The notes: a model not told the origin generated them from the letters alone. Counted from the stretch's first letter, positions 25,696 through 35,968 are shown. The stretch is DNA of 63,772 nt from an uncultured Granulosicoccaceae bacterium (GCA_938007995.1 CALLLW010000055.1:1-63772); one strand, 5' to 3'. A program made the numbers and translations.

Positions 25696-26640
25696 TCAGC
25701 GTTTGCGCAATCGCGGATCAACTGCTGCATAGGCAACATCAACGATAAACGTCACCATCACTACAGCAAACACAAGCAGCATGACAACACTCTCAACAAC
25801 AATAAGATCCCGTTGCGTGATGCCCTGAAAGATTAACCGCCCAAGACCTGGCAGATAAAATACGTTTTCAACAATAATTGCACCGGCCAGTAAAAACGAA
25901 AACTGCAGCCCGATAATTGTCAGTACCGGGATCAGCGCATTGCGCAACGCGTGTCGCCATAACGACTGCCTTGTCGTCAAGCCTTTAGCTCGTGCGGTTC
26001 TAATGTAATCTTCACCAAGAGTGTCCAGCAGCGAAGACCGCATTACCCTCGCGAGTATCGATGCCTGCGGCAAAGCCAATGCAACCGCCGGCAGAGTCAG
26101 CGCTTTAATGCCACCGATAAACCCATCCTGCCAGCCGGGAAAACCGCCAGCCGGAAACCACTGCAGCTTGATCGCAAACACTGCCACAAGAATAATCGCA
26201 AACCAGAAATTGGGAATCGCTATACCAAGCTGGGTGGAACCCATAATACTCACATCAGCCACTGCACCGCGTCTGGTCGCCGCCAGTATGCCAGCAGGAA
26301 ACGCAATGGCCGTTGACAGCAACAAAGCGTAAACCGCAAGCGGCAGCGAGATCAGTATACGATCGGCAATCATGTCGCGAACCGGAGTGCGGTACGTGTA
26401 GGAGATACCGAAGTCGCCGTGCAACATACCGGCGACCCAGTTAAAGTAGCGAGCCGGCCTTGATACATTAAGACCAAGCTCTTCCTTCAGGGCGGCAATC
26501 GTATCCGGCTGTGCATTGACGCCAAGCATGATACTGGCAGGATCACCGGGCACGACTTCAAGTGCCAGAAAAATAATGGCACTGGCAACCACTAGTGTTA
26601 GCGCGAGCGAAACAACTCGCCGCGCTATAAAACGGATCAT
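25696..26640 (-). CDS. Peptide ABC transporter permease (DppB-like)
   Basis: This 314-residue membrane protein has the DppB/OppB features: RRVVSLALTLVVASAIIF, EVVPGDPA, a GDFGISYTYRTPV segment and the EAA motif ARVMRSSLLDTLGEDYIRTARAKGL. It partners the DppC-like protein encoded 26 bases downstream. The substrate is probably di- or oligopeptides, though nickel or glutathione variants exist. Confidence 0.94.
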   Translation of the reverse strand: MIRFIARRVVSLALTLVVASAIIFLALEVVPGDPASIMLGVNAQPDTIAALKEELGLNVSRPARYFNWVAGMLHGDFGISYTYRTPVRDMIADRILISLPLAVYALLLSTAIAFPAGILAATRRGAVADVSIMGSTQLGIAIPNFWFAIILVAVFAIKLQWFPAGGFPGWQDGFIGGIKALTLPAVALALPQASILARVMRSSLLDTLGEDYIRTARAKGLTTRQSLWRHALRNALIPVLTIIGLQFSFLLAGAIIVENVFYLPGLGRLIFQGITQRDLIVVESVVMLLVFAVVMVTFIVDVAYAAVDPRLRKR

Positions 26641-26671
26641 ACTCTAGCCGCTACTTACGCTTGTAAACGCT

Positions 26672-28150
26672 CTACTCTTCCCAGTAGACCTCAGTCATGT
26701 CGTTCGCCTGAGTCGGAGAGTTTTCCCACAATCCGGTTATCTTTGCGTTGGCAACACCGGTCTTCGCCAACTGAAACAGATAGCCATTAACGTAATCTGC
26801 AGAGATTATCTGCTGCGCCTGTTGCAATAAATCAGTGCGCTTGCCGTCATCAGGTTCAAGCGTAAGTGCAGCAATCAAATCCTGCAGGTCTTTATTGTCG
26901 TACTGAAAGTAGTAATCCGGGTTGGCATAGATGCCAATATCCATGGGCTCTGTATGCGAAACTATAGTCAATCCAAAGTCTTTACCCTTAAAAACCTGCT
27001 CCAGCCATTGCGCCCATTCAAGATTACTGATTTGAGCGTTAATACCTACCTGACGTAACTGGGCAGCTATGATTTCTCCCCCTCGCCGTGCATAAGACGG
27101 TGGTGGTAGTTTTAATGTAGTTTCAAAGCCATCTTCAAACCCCGCTTCCTCTAACAACGCTTTGGCTTTCTCTACATCGTAGGCAGAGTCATCGGTGAGA
27201 TCTTTATACGCCGGATGATGCGGTGCGAAATGGGTACCGATCGGCGTGCCGTAACCAAACATCGCACCATCAATAATCTCCTGTCGGTTGATCGCGTGTG
27301 CCACTGCCTGACGCACGAGCTTGTTGTCGAACGGTGGCTGTTTATTATTGGTCGACAGGATCGTTTCACCTTCAGTAGAACCGACCACTACTTTAAACCG
27401 TGGGTCGGCTTCAAACTGCGCAAGGTTTTCCGGCGCCGGATAGACCGGAAACGCATCAACATCACCCGCCATCAGCGCTGCAAATGCAGCAGTCGGCTCA
27501 GAGATAAATTTGAAAGTCACTTTATCAAGTCGCGCAGGGGTGCCCCAGTACTGCGGGTTCTTTTCAAGCTCTATTCGATCACCCTGCACCCAGCGCGAAA
27601 ACTTGAAAGGACCTGTGCCCACCGGCTCGGTTTTAGCCAGATCAAAAGTATCTGGTGAAACGATGATGGCATCGCCCCAGGCAAGGTTGAACAACAGTGC
27701 GCCATTCGGTGCGGATAGAGTAATCACCACGGTATGCGGACCCGCCACCTCGATGGTCTCGATGCTTTCAAACAACTGCTTCTGAGCGTTAGTGGAGTTT
27801 TCATCACGCGAACGGTCGAGAGAAAATTTCACGTCTTCAGCATTAAACTCACTGCCATCATGGAAAGACACTCCGGATCGCAGCTTAAATGTATAGGTTA
27901 AGCCATCATCGGAAATCTCCCATGATTCGGCCAGTGCCGGTTTGACACTGCCATCAGACGCGAACCGCGTTAATCCCTCAAATACATTGGCATAAACCAC
28001 CTCATCGATGGCGGCGGCGGCACCGGCTGTCGGGTCCAGATTGGGAGGCTCAAGCTGCATACCGATGGTGATGTCTGTCTGTGCCGCCTGAACAGCGCTG
28101 ACCGCGAATGTCGCAGCAAACGCCACAATCGAGCAAATTCTTCTGAACAT
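26672..28150 (-). CDS. Peptide ABC transporter periplasmic binding protein
   Basis: This family-5 extracellular solute-binding protein has a signal peptide ending AVQAAQ, then ITIGMQLEPPNLDPT, the family motif LAESWEISDDGLTYTFKLRSGVSFHDG, and GTGPFKFSRW. ATG at 28150 is chosen because GGAGG sits 9 bases upstream; the frame is open to 28186 but those extra residues lack a signal. It is the first gene of the dpp-like operon and probably the most highly expressed. The cargo (peptide or similar) cannot be fixed from sequence. Confidence 0.93.
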   Translation of the reverse strand: MFRRICSIVAFAATFAVSAVQAAQTDITIGMQLEPPNLDPTAGAAAAIDEVVYANVFEGLTRFASDGSVKPALAESWEISDDGLTYTFKLRSGVSFHDGSEFNAEDVKFSLDRSRDENSTNAQKQLFESIETIEVAGPHTVVITLSAPNGALLFNLAWGDAIIVSPDTFDLAKTEPVGTGPFKFSRWVQGDRIELEKNPQYWGTPARLDKVTFKFISEPTAAFAALMAGDVDAFPVYPAPENLAQFEADPRFKVVVGSTEGETILSTNNKQPPFDNKLVRQAVAHAINRQEIIDGAMFGYGTPIGTHFAPHHPAYKDLTDDSAYDVEKAKALLEEAGFEDGFETTLKLPPPSYARRGGEIIAAQLRQVGINAQISNLEWAQWLEQVFKGKDFGLTIVSHTEPMDIGIYANPDYYFQYDNKDLQDLIAALTLEPDDGKRTDLLQQAQQIISADYVNGYLFQLAKTGVANAKITGLWENSPTQANDMTEVYWEE

Positions 28151-28393
28151 TAAAGTGGGCCTCCGCCCTTGATAACAGGTGCGCACAATCTATCACAGAG
28201 CGGCATCCTGCAAGCCGCCGGTAGGGGCAGAATTTTCCATGTATCACTGAACGTTTCAAAATTGATACAGTCGCACCACGCTTCTGCTGGTGGCAGTGAC
28301 TCGCATTGCACTGCACAAATTCCCGGCGCGCCGTAGCTTCTACCGTTCGACTAAACCGGTTACGCTTTGACTTTGCATGATGGAGATCCAAAC

Positions 28394-28891
28394 TTGAAAC
28401 GCGCTGTTATTGGCAAAACCGCCGTTATTGGCAAAACTGCTCCGGCTTTCACCCTACCCGCCACTGGCGAAAAATCAGTACGACTGAGCAGTCTGAAAGG
28501 TAACAATGTTGTGGTTTATTTCTACCCGCGTGATGCAACTCCGGGCTGCACCACCGAAAGTCAACACTTCCGTGATGCTAAAGCTGAATTTGCAAAAGCC
28601 AATACGATAATTCTTGGCATCTCGCAGGACCCGATGAAAAGCCACGAAAAGTTTCACACAAAACAAGCACTCAATTTTGATCTGCTGAGTGACGAGAGCG
28701 GTGATGTCTGTCGCAAGTACGGGGTGCTTGTAATGAAGAAAATGTACGGCAAAGAGTTTGAAGGCATCGAACGCTCAACATTTCTGATTGATGCCGCCGG
28801 AAAACTCGTTGCCGAGTGGCGCAAGGTGAAGGTACCGGGGCATGTTGAAGCAGTACTCGACAAAGTCAAAGACCTGAACGGTAGACAGTAA
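28394..28891 (+). CDS. bcp: Bcp/PrxQ-type thiol peroxidase
   Basis: TTG at 28394 with GGAG (28382-28385) seems the best start; an upstream TTG at 28367 is an alternative. The peroxidatic Cys52 lies in YPRDATPGCTTE. The usual resolving Cys five residues later is absent (CTTESQHF), so it may be a 1-Cys type or use Cys in GDVCRKYG. The N-terminus contains an 18-base tandem duplication giving AVIGKT twice. It reduces hydroperoxides in the cytoplasm. It is divergent from the peptide-transport operon. Confidence 0.9.
   Translation: MKRAVIGKTAVIGKTAPAFTLPATGEKSVRLSSLKGNNVVVYFYPRDATPGCTTESQHFRDAKAEFAKANTIILGISQDPMKSHEKFHTKQALNFDLLSDESGDVCRKYGVLVMKKMYGKEFEGIERSTFLIDAAGKLVAEWRKVKVPGHVEAVLDKVKDLNGRQ
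28402..28437 (+). repeat. 18-base tandem duplication in the bcp 5' end
   Basis: Two 18-base units differing at one position encode (R/T)AVIGK twice in the first residues of the peroxiredoxin, before the conserved fold begins. This would be tolerated because the N-terminus is not structured around the active site. Confidence 0.85.
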
Positions 28892-29066
28892 CCGGGCTAA
28901 AAGAATGACTGGCACATGGGCTACTGCCTTTATCGATGCAAGGCATCGCGCGGGCATAGGTTGTAGCCAGCTTGCCAGCGGCAGACCTTAATCAGTTCGT
29001 GCTGAATACAGAGAGCATCAGAGCGCAGATGAAAACCTCTTTAAAAGGTGAGGCAAAAGAACGCTC

Positions 29067-29411
<345 letters not shown>

Positions 29412-30641
29412 TTACCTGTCGTAGCTCGATGAAGCAGATACTTTATGGATGCTTAGATCCGCACCCTGATACTCTTCTTCTTTGGTGAGTCTGATACCCA
29501 CGGTCATCTTGATCACACCGTAAATCGCAAAGCCTGCTGCCAGCGCAAATAATACACCGGCTGCCGTACCAATTAACTGTGAAATCAGAGAAACACCACC
29601 CAGACCACCCATAGTTTGTGCGCCAAATATACCTGCAGCAATTCCTCCCCAGACCCCGCAAACACCATGCAGAGGCCAAACCCCCAACACGTCATCAATC
29701 TTTAAGCGGTTTTGCGTCAGGGTAAACAACCAGACAAACAAAGCGCCAGCTACTGCACCAACGATCAAAGAACCCCCGGGATGCATCACATCCGAACCGG
29801 CGCACACCGCGACCAGACCAGCTAACGGACCATTGTGTACAAAACCCGGGTCGGTGCGACCAACGATCAACGCGGCGAGCAAACCACCGACCATCGCCAT
29901 CAGTGAGTTAAGAGCAACCAAACCGCTGATACCGCCGATCTCCTGTGCCGACATCACGTTAAACCCGAACCAGCCGACCGTCAGAATCCAGGCACCTAAC
30001 GCAAGGAATGGGATACTCGAAGGCGGATGTGCCAACAACACTTTTCCCTCAGCCGCGTAGCGACCGGTTCTGGCACCTAGCAGCAACACTGCCGCCAATG
30101 CTATCCAGCCACCAATACCGTGGACCACCACTGATCCCGCAAAGTCATGAAACGGCTCACCACCAACAGAAGCAATCCAGTCCTGAAATCCGAAATTGCC
30201 ATTCCAGATCAAACCTTCAAAAAACGGATAGGCCAGCGCGACAATCAAAAGTGATGCAAAGAGCTGTGGGTAAAATCTGGCACGCTCGGCAATGCCACCA
30301 GAGATGATTGCCGGTATTGCTGCAGCAAAGGTTAACAGAAAAAAGAACTTGACCAGCTCATACCCATTGCTTGCGACAAGCTCCGGTGCTGGCCGGAAAA
30401 AATCTGTGCCATAAGCAATTGAATAGCCGAGAAAAAAATAGGCAACTGCGGATACACCGAAATCGCAAATTATTTTCACCAGTGCATTTACCTGGTTTTT
30501 TTCACGCACAGTGCCAACTTCCAGAAAGGCAAATCCAGCGTGCATCCAGAGCACCAGAATGGCTCCAATTAGAACAAACAGTGTATCTGCGCTTGACTGA
30601 AGAGCATCCATGAAGGGGGTCGCTAAAGAATCGAAATCCAC
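29412..30641 (-). CDS. amtB: Ammonium transporter
   Basis: The protein is 409 residues with eleven predicted membrane helices and family motifs AFLEVGTVREKN, DFAGSVVVHGIGGWIAL and HPGGSLIVGAVAGA; the pore histidine pair corresponds to His in VVHGIGG and in WPLHGVCGVWGG. It conducts ammonium at the inner membrane. GTG at 30641 or ATG at 30611 could be the start; neither has a strong ribosome binding site. It is co-transcribed with the PII gene. Confidence 0.95.
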   Translation of the reverse strand: MDFDSLATPFMDALQSSADTLFVLIGAILVLWMHAGFAFLEVGTVREKNQVNALVKIICDFGVSAVAYFFLGYSIAYGTDFFRPAPELVASNGYELVKFFFLLTFAAAIPAIISGGIAERARFYPQLFASLLIVALAYPFFEGLIWNGNFGFQDWIASVGGEPFHDFAGSVVVHGIGGWIALAAVLLLGARTGRYAAEGKVLLAHPPSSIPFLALGAWILTVGWFGFNVMSAQEIGGISGLVALNSLMAMVGGLLAALIVGRTDPGFVHNGPLAGLVAVCAGSDVMHPGGSLIVGAVAGALFVWLFTLTQNRLKIDDVLGVWPLHGVCGVWGGIAAGIFGAQTMGGLGGVSLISQLIGTAAGVLFALAAGFAIYGVIKMTVGIRLTKEEEYQGADLSIHKVSASSSYDR

Positions 30642-30961
30642 TATTTTAAGCGATTTGGTAAGCGATTTGGCTAATATTTACAGCGAAATCACAAACACCA
30701 GTATTAGCGTTGTGGCGGTATTTTTAAATAATCTGCAGCATTACAATACGCCAGAATTGGCAGCATGTTCACTCTGGCACTGTTCTTGGACATCCAACAG
30801 ATCGCCAGTGCAACCTATCTGCAACAATGAAAAACCAGGCTCGTTCTCCTCACAACTATCAACAGATAAATCGTAAGCCCTGCAAAGTGGCATATTGCAT
30901 TCTGCATTGCACGCGCCTTTAACCGATGTCCGGTAACACCTGTTTAGTACAGGCATACACA

Positions 30962-31954
30962 ATGCAATCACCGATTATCTATCTTCACATTCCCAAAACT
31001 GCCGGCACCAGTTTCAGGGTCAGCGCAGAAGAGTATTTTGGCGAATCCGGCGTCTTACGAGACTATGGAGCAGACTCTGATAACACGTCCCCGGGTATAC
31101 GCGAGACTTTCTACGACAGCGAAGATGATAGTTCTCTGCAACAGCTCGGTCTGAACAAGCGGCTACTTTGCGGTCACTTCTCGTTACCACGTTACCGTGA
31201 AGTGTTTCCAGATTCTCCTATAATGACCTTCTTCCGTGATCCGATGAAACGCGTGGTATCTGAATTTGTTCACTTTACAAATCACTACAATTACACCGGC
31301 ACACTCGAAGAGTTTTATCGCAACCCACAATTTCAGAACCGGCAACATCACACTCTCGGAGGCCTTAAACCAACTCACCTTGATTTTTTTGGTCTCACTG
31401 AGCAGTACGAAAAAAGTCTGGAGATGTTCAACCATCGATATCAGACAAAACTTCTACCCGCAGTACTAAATAAGGGAACCTATACCCGCGATTCAGTCGT
31501 AAAACCCACCTCTGCGCAGATGGATGAAATTTTTCATCTGAATCAAGCTGATCTTGCGCTGTACAAACATGCGCTCAAACATTTTGATCACCAAGCAGAC
31601 CAACCGCGACTGGCACGGGATATGACAACCCGCTACAGCGGTAACTTTGGTGGTGTGCGCAACAACAAGCTTGTTGGCTGGATCACAGACGACCAATCAG
31701 ACCAACCGGCTAAGTTGCAAATACGTATAAACGGTGTGTTACAAACTACCGTGACAGCAGACCGCAACAGACCCGACCTGATCCGCAACGGCATCGATCC
31801 GCACGGCAATTGCGGATTCATGGTGCCGCTGGATAGTATCAGTGAAGTTTGTCATCAGGACAGCATTTCTGTTCACACAGAAGACGGACTGTTTGAACTG
31901 CCAAACAGTCCGTTGGTATTTAACACTAACACCACCAGACCTGACCGATTGTAG
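30962..31954 (+). CDS. Sulfotransferase-family protein
   Basis: From ATG at 30962, IIYLHIPKTAGTSFRV is the 5'-phosphosulfate binding loop (Lys12) and MTFFRDPMKRVVSEFVHF the 3'-phosphate binding motif, as in Golgi-type Sulfotransfer_2 enzymes using PAPS. The C-terminal 110 residues (GWITDDQSDQPAKLQIRIN onward) look like a beta-rich accessory domain seen in bacterial glycan-modifying enzymes. The acceptor is unknown. An upstream in-frame start at 30926 would add 12 unlikely residues. No PAPS synthesis gene is adjacent. Confidence 0.85.
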   Translation: MQSPIIYLHIPKTAGTSFRVSAEEYFGESGVLRDYGADSDNTSPGIRETFYDSEDDSSLQQLGLNKRLLCGHFSLPRYREVFPDSPIMTFFRDPMKRVVSEFVHFTNHYNYTGTLEEFYRNPQFQNRQHHTLGGLKPTHLDFFGLTEQYEKSLEMFNHRYQTKLLPAVLNKGTYTRDSVVKPTSAQMDEIFHLNQADLALYKHALKHFDHQADQPRLARDMTTRYSGNFGGVRNNKLVGWITDDQSDQPAKLQIRINGVLQTTVTADRNRPDLIRNGIDPHGNCGFMVPLDSISEVCHQDSISVHTEDGLFELPNSPLVFNTNTTRPDRL

Positions 31955-31985
31955 CTGATACAGACCACGTGTAGCTGATACAGAC
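31951..31985 (+). repeat. Direct repeat overlapping the sulfotransferase stop
   Basis: GTAGCTGATACAGAC occurs at 31951-31965 and again at 31971-31985 (20-base period); the first copy contains the TAG stop codon. It looks like a recent tandem duplication. Confidence 0.85.
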
Positions 31986-31996
31986 GGCTTTAAGCA

Positions 31997-32686
31997 TCAG
32001 TCATACACTGTGACAAATTCTTGCAGTGAAGCACGCTCAGTCTCAAGCGTGTTTTCTATTGCTTCAAAATCGCCGTAACCAATCGACATACCACACACAA
32101 CAACTTCCTCATCTTTAAGTGAAAGTACACTTCTAATAGCTTTGTGGTATCCACAAAATGCAGCTTGTGGACAAGTATGCAGACCAGCCTCTCTGGCAAG
32201 TAACATCACATTCTGCAGGTACATACCGTAGTCAAGCCAGCTGCCAATGTTTAAATCACGATGTATCGTAAACATGGCACCAGCCGGAGCGCTGAAAAAC
32301 TCATAATTGCGGCGGTGCTGCGCCTTCATTCCTGCTTTATCGCCTTTTTCTATCCCCACCAGATTGTAGAGATCCCAACCGACTTTACGTCTGCGTGCCA
32401 GATACGGATCAAAGAATTTATCAGGATAATAAGGTTGCTCTTCATCAAAAGGCACATCATTGTCAAAGTCTTTACAAACGGCATTGCTGACCTTTTGCAA
32501 TGACTCACCGGTGAGTAAGTGAACATTCCACGGTTGCATATTGGTGCCACTTGGTGCCCGGGCTGCTTTACTAAAAATATCCTGCAACAATTCGGTACTG
32601 ACCGCATCAGGGAGAAAAGCCCGCAATGAGCGCCGGGTAGCGACCGCGTCAGTCACTGAAGTTGCTTTTTGTTTTATCAATGTCAT
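31997..32686 (-). CDS. Nitroreductase-family flavoprotein
   Basis: Family signs are ATRRSLRAFLPDAVS (FMN phosphate contacts), ARAPSGTNMQPWNVHLLTGE, and CGMSIGYGD near the end. These FMN enzymes reduce nitro groups, quinones or enones with NAD(P)H. It is 229 residues and cytoplasmic. It follows the SDR gene by 10 bases on the same strand, so the two form an operon, perhaps acting on a shared hydrophobic substrate. Confidence 0.92.
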   Translation of the reverse strand: MTLIKQKATSVTDAVATRRSLRAFLPDAVSTELLQDIFSKAARAPSGTNMQPWNVHLLTGESLQKVSNAVCKDFDNDVPFDEEQPYYPDKFFDPYLARRRKVGWDLYNLVGIEKGDKAGMKAQHRRNYEFFSAPAGAMFTIHRDLNIGSWLDYGMYLQNVMLLAREAGLHTCPQAAFCGYHKAIRSVLSLKDEEVVVCGMSIGYGDFEAIENTLETERASLQEFVTVYD

Positions 32687-32696
32687 TAAATTATTC

Positions 32697-33605
32697 TTAT
32701 CCGAGCGGATCTACCGGTTTTTTAACCATGCGCTCAATGTGCTGCATGCCCTCGACAACCTCAATACCATTACTTACATCGCTTATCTTCTCAAAAACAG
32801 TAGCGATATTTTCAGGCGTACGCTGACCTTCCGGTAACTTAACACCTTCCGCCTCGATCAGCTTTGCTACAGCATAGTTACCGCCACCAGCGGCCAGAAT
32901 TTGCCGGCTGGGCGCATCGTGTGAAGCGAGAAACAGCACAGCAGGTGTGACGTATTCAGGTTTAAGTTGCTGCAGCATGTTTTCAGTCATTACATCTTCA
33001 GTCATTCGGGTGGCGGCGGACGGCACCAGAGTATTCACGCGAATATTGTACTTACGGCCTTCTATATGCAGCACATTCATCAGCCCGATCACCCCGAACT
33101 TCGCTGCGCCATAGTTTGCCTGACCAAAATTACCGTAAATACCGGATGAAGAGCTGGTCATCACAATCCGCCCGTAGCCCTGCTCCCGCATCAGCTGCCA
33201 TACCGCGTGACAACAATAAGCAGTGCCGTTTAAGTGCACGTCAACAACAACACGCCACTCGTCGAGCGACATCTTAACAAAAGACTTATCACGCAGAATA
33301 CCCGCATTATTAACAAGCACATCAACCCGACCCCATTGATCGACCGTCTGTTGAACCATCGATGCAACCTGTTCTTCATTGGTGATGTCAGCGTCGTTGG
33401 CAATTGCCTGCCCGCCGGCTGCAATAATTTCCTCTGCGACCGATTTAGCAACACTGACCGAACCACCGGACCCATCACGACTTGCACCGAGATCATTCAC
33501 CACCACTCTGGCACCACGCGCCGCAAGTTGCAGTGCATGTGAACGCCCGAGCCCGGTACCACCACCGGTAACGATAGCTACCTGATCTTTAAAATCAATT
33601 GTCAC
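32697..33605 (-). CDS. SDR oxidoreductase, 3-hydroxyacyl-CoA dehydrogenase-like
   Basis: The nucleotide motif is TGGGTGLGR, NNAG is present, and the catalytic triad is Ser in SSSSGIYGNFGQ with YGAAK. The VVVNDLGASRDGSGGS segment and the C-terminal extension after residue 230 match the dehydrogenase part of multifunctional beta-oxidation protein 2. It probably oxidises or reduces a 3-hydroxyacyl or similar substrate with NAD(H). It is the first gene of the SDR-nitroreductase operon, and is divergent from ogt. Confidence 0.9.
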   Translation of the reverse strand: MTIDFKDQVAIVTGGGTGLGRSHALQLAARGARVVVNDLGASRDGSGGSVSVAKSVAEEIIAAGGQAIANDADITNEEQVASMVQQTVDQWGRVDVLVNNAGILRDKSFVKMSLDEWRVVVDVHLNGTAYCCHAVWQLMREQGYGRIVMTSSSSGIYGNFGQANYGAAKFGVIGLMNVLHIEGRKYNIRVNTLVPSAATRMTEDVMTENMLQQLKPEYVTPAVLFLASHDAPSRQILAAGGGNYAVAKLIEAEGVKLPEGQRTPENIATVFEKISDVSNGIEVVEGMQHIERMVKKPVDPLG

Positions 33606-33796
33606 TATGAACCTCCACTTAAGTGAAAAGTAAAAATCTGCCGCCTTGCAATTTCACACCTTAACGCAACAACAATCAGCAACGCTCGCAGAGGGTAACA
33701 TCAGTTGATCCAGACTAATAACAACCAGACGACTGACTTGCCAGGCACCTGCCAACATCAGGTATGATATTCGATAGTCCGGTTCGGATATAACCC

Positions 33797-34339
33797 ATGC
33801 GCGATAACAATCTGTCATTTGTACCATTTGCAGGCGATACCTACTACGATTGGTACGAATCGCCCATAGGCAAGCTGTTGGTTGCCGGCAATCAATCAGC
33901 ACTGGTATCAATCACTTTTCCGAACAAGAAAGTACAGCCTGAGGCACATTGGATCAAAGACAATCGGGGGATTAAAGACGATCGGGAGTTGACAGAAACA
34001 TTTAACCAGCTCGACCATTACTTCAACGGAAACCTGAAAAAATTCAACCTGCCACTTGCTCCACATGGCACGCCATTTCAAAAAAATGTTTGGCTACAAC
34101 TACTACAAATACCTTACGCTGACACCTGTAGTTATCTCGACATCGCCAGAAATCTTGGCAATAAAAACGCGACACGTGCCGTTGGCAATGCCAACGGCCG
34201 CAACCCGATTCCGATCATTATTCCGTGCCACCGCGTAATAGGCAGCAATGGCAGCTTAACCGGGTTCGGTGGTGGTTTATCGACTAAATCCTATCTTCTC
34301 GATCTGGAAAATTCAGATCAACTTTGCCTGTCGCTGTAG
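33797..34339 (+). CDS. ogt: Methylated-DNA--protein-cysteine methyltransferase
   Basis: The active site is IIIPCHRVIG (Cys144), followed by the family GSLTGFGGGLSTKSYLLDLE. The N-terminal domain is short, as in Ogt rather than Ada. The protein removes O6-alkylguanine lesions by transferring the alkyl group to its cysteine, irreversibly. At 180 residues it is complete. The stop codon overlaps an 11-base tandem duplication, and the TauE gene follows 32 bases later. Confidence 0.94.
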   Translation: MRDNNLSFVPFAGDTYYDWYESPIGKLLVAGNQSALVSITFPNKKVQPEAHWIKDNRGIKDDRELTETFNQLDHYFNGNLKKFNLPLAPHGTPFQKNVWLQLLQIPYADTCSYLDIARNLGNKNATRAVGNANGRNPIPIIIPCHRVIGSNGSLTGFGGGLSTKSYLLDLENSDQLCLSL

Positions 34340-34358
34340 TGGCTTGGTAGTGGCTTGG
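34337..34358 (+). repeat. 11-base tandem duplication at the ogt stop
   Basis: TAGTGGCTTGG is present twice (34337-34347, 34348-34358); the first copy starts with the stop codon TAG. Confidence 0.85.
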
Positions 34359-34371
34359 TAGCGACCTGATA

Positions 34372-35118
34372 GTGCTCGAAACAATAACTCCGGCAATTTT
34401 ACTGTACCTGGCTGTGGCCGCCTTCGGCACTGCCATACTTCACTCAGTCGGAGGTTTTGCCGGCGCTTTGTTAATGTCAATAGCCATCAGCCCGGTACTT
34501 GGCATCAAGCTGGCTGTACCACTTGTCAGCGTGGCAATGGTGGTATCGCACGGCATGCGCGTGTATTTGTTCCGCAGGTCAGTAGACTGGCCGCTTTACG
34601 CTTTACTGATATCCGTTGCTCTGCCGTTTATATTACTCGGTGTCTACGCCTACGTGAGCTTATCAGAAGCCGTGGTCGGGCTGTTCCTTGGCAGTTTGCT
34701 ACTCATCACGCTACCATTGAGACGCTACCTCAAAAACAAGCAAGTGCCAGTGCCGCGCTCAGCCATTGGCCTGGTTGCAGTGCCCTATGGTTTTTTATCA
34801 GGAGCAAGCTTTGGCGTCGGCATGATGCTGGGCCCGTTTCTACTCGGGGCCGGGTTAACCGGTGAAGCACTGGTCGCCACACTGGCGGTGCAGGGATTCA
34901 CACTGAATCTGATCAAGACGATCGCATTCGGTATATCGCCCCTACTGGGTCTGCGGGAAATCATGCTGGGCATAGGCATGGGGCTGTGTACATTCCCTGG
35001 GCACTATATCGGCCACAAAATTGTTAAACGCGCCAGCGACTCCGCCCATGTACTATTCATAGAGGCCGTCATGGTGGCCGGTGCTCTGTACTTTATTAGT
35101 CGCGCTTTTGTTGCTTGA
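34372..35118 (+). CDS. TauE/SafE-family membrane transporter
   Basis: This 248-residue protein has about eight hydrophobic segments in two halves. The first carries HSVGGFAGALLMSIAISPVLGIKLAVPLVS in outline and the second SGASFGVGMMLGPFLLGAGL, as in TauE/SafE sulfite or organosulfonate exporters. The start is GTG at 34372. Substrate is unknown. It lies between ogt and a phosphatase gene, possibly as one unit. Confidence 0.9.
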   Translation: MLETITPAILLYLAVAAFGTAILHSVGGFAGALLMSIAISPVLGIKLAVPLVSVAMVVSHGMRVYLFRRSVDWPLYALLISVALPFILLGVYAYVSLSEAVVGLFLGSLLLITLPLRRYLKNKQVPVPRSAIGLVAVPYGFLSGASFGVGMMLGPFLLGAGLTGEALVATLAVQGFTLNLIKTIAFGISPLLGLREIMLGIGMGLCTFPGHYIGHKIVKRASDSAHVLFIEAVMVAGALYFISRAFVA

Positions 35119-35195
35119 CACGTTGCCTGCGAAGAAGTTAATTCTGTACTTGCAGCCTGCGGTACACTTGAACTACCCCGAACATCAGTACATCC

Positions 35196-35795
35196 ATGAC
35201 AACCATCCATTTTATCCGCCACGGCCAGTCTACCTGGAATGCAGAAATTCGCATTCAGGGATCATCAGATCCTGATCTATCAGACCTCGGCCGTGAGCAA
35301 GCCAGTGCACTGGCAGGCAAACTACCGGCTTTCGACCGCCACTTCAGTAGCGACCTGAAGCGCACCCGACAAACCATTGAAGGGATTCTTGAAGGCAGAA
35401 CCGAAAACGTCGAGTATCGTAGCTCACTACGCGAAATTCACTTAGGCCCGTGGGAAGGCATGTTGTTAACAGACGCAACAGAACAATACCCCGAGCAAAC
35501 AGATAAATTTCGCAACAACCCGGCAAGTTTTAACCTTGAAGGCGCTGAAACTTTTAGCGACCTGCAAGCCAGAGCACACAAGGCAATCAATCAAATCGTT
35601 GCCGAATGCCCGAGGCAAACTGTGTTAGTGGTAAGCCACGGTGCACTGCTGAAATCACTTTTGATTGACTATGAAAACAAACCCATTGACAGCATCTGGC
35701 AAGACCCGCACATGGATAATTGTGGCCACAGTATTGTGGAATACGCAGACAGCTCAGCAAAAGTAATCAAGTTCGCAGATCACGATGAGTGGTAG
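35196..35795 (+). CDS. Histidine phosphatase (phosphoglycerate mutase-like)
   Basis: FIRHGQSTWNAE at the N-terminus holds the phosphohistidine, followed by GSSDPDLSDLGREQA, the acid residue in LREIHLGPWEG, and VVSHGALLK with the second histidine. At 199 residues it is a typical broad-specificity phosphatase of the GpmB/CobC class. The substrate is not evident and no cobalamin genes adjoin it. Confidence 0.93.
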   Translation: MTTIHFIRHGQSTWNAEIRIQGSSDPDLSDLGREQASALAGKLPAFDRHFSSDLKRTRQTIEGILEGRTENVEYRSSLREIHLGPWEGMLLTDATEQYPEQTDKFRNNPASFNLEGAETFSDLQARAHKAINQIVAECPRQTVLVVSHGALLKSLLIDYENKPIDSIWQDPHMDNCGHSIVEYADSSAKVIKFADHDEW

Positions 35796-35968
35796 TGAGG
35801 CAGCAGTGCGTTACTCAGGGCGCTGAGTTAGCAATAAACTGAGCAATTAAAATCACTGCCAGCAAAAAATATTACCTTGAATGTCAGGCTCAGGGAGTTC
35901 ATCGCTACGACCAATAGTATGTGTGTCCTCGCTATCAACACGCAGACCAATTAACCGTCTGGTGAGGC

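Noticed and set aside
30775..30789. TGGCAC-N5-TTGG, resembling a sigma-54 promoter near amtB
   Set aside because: It points along the plus strand towards the sulfotransferase, away from amtB, and the -12 element lacks the required GC.
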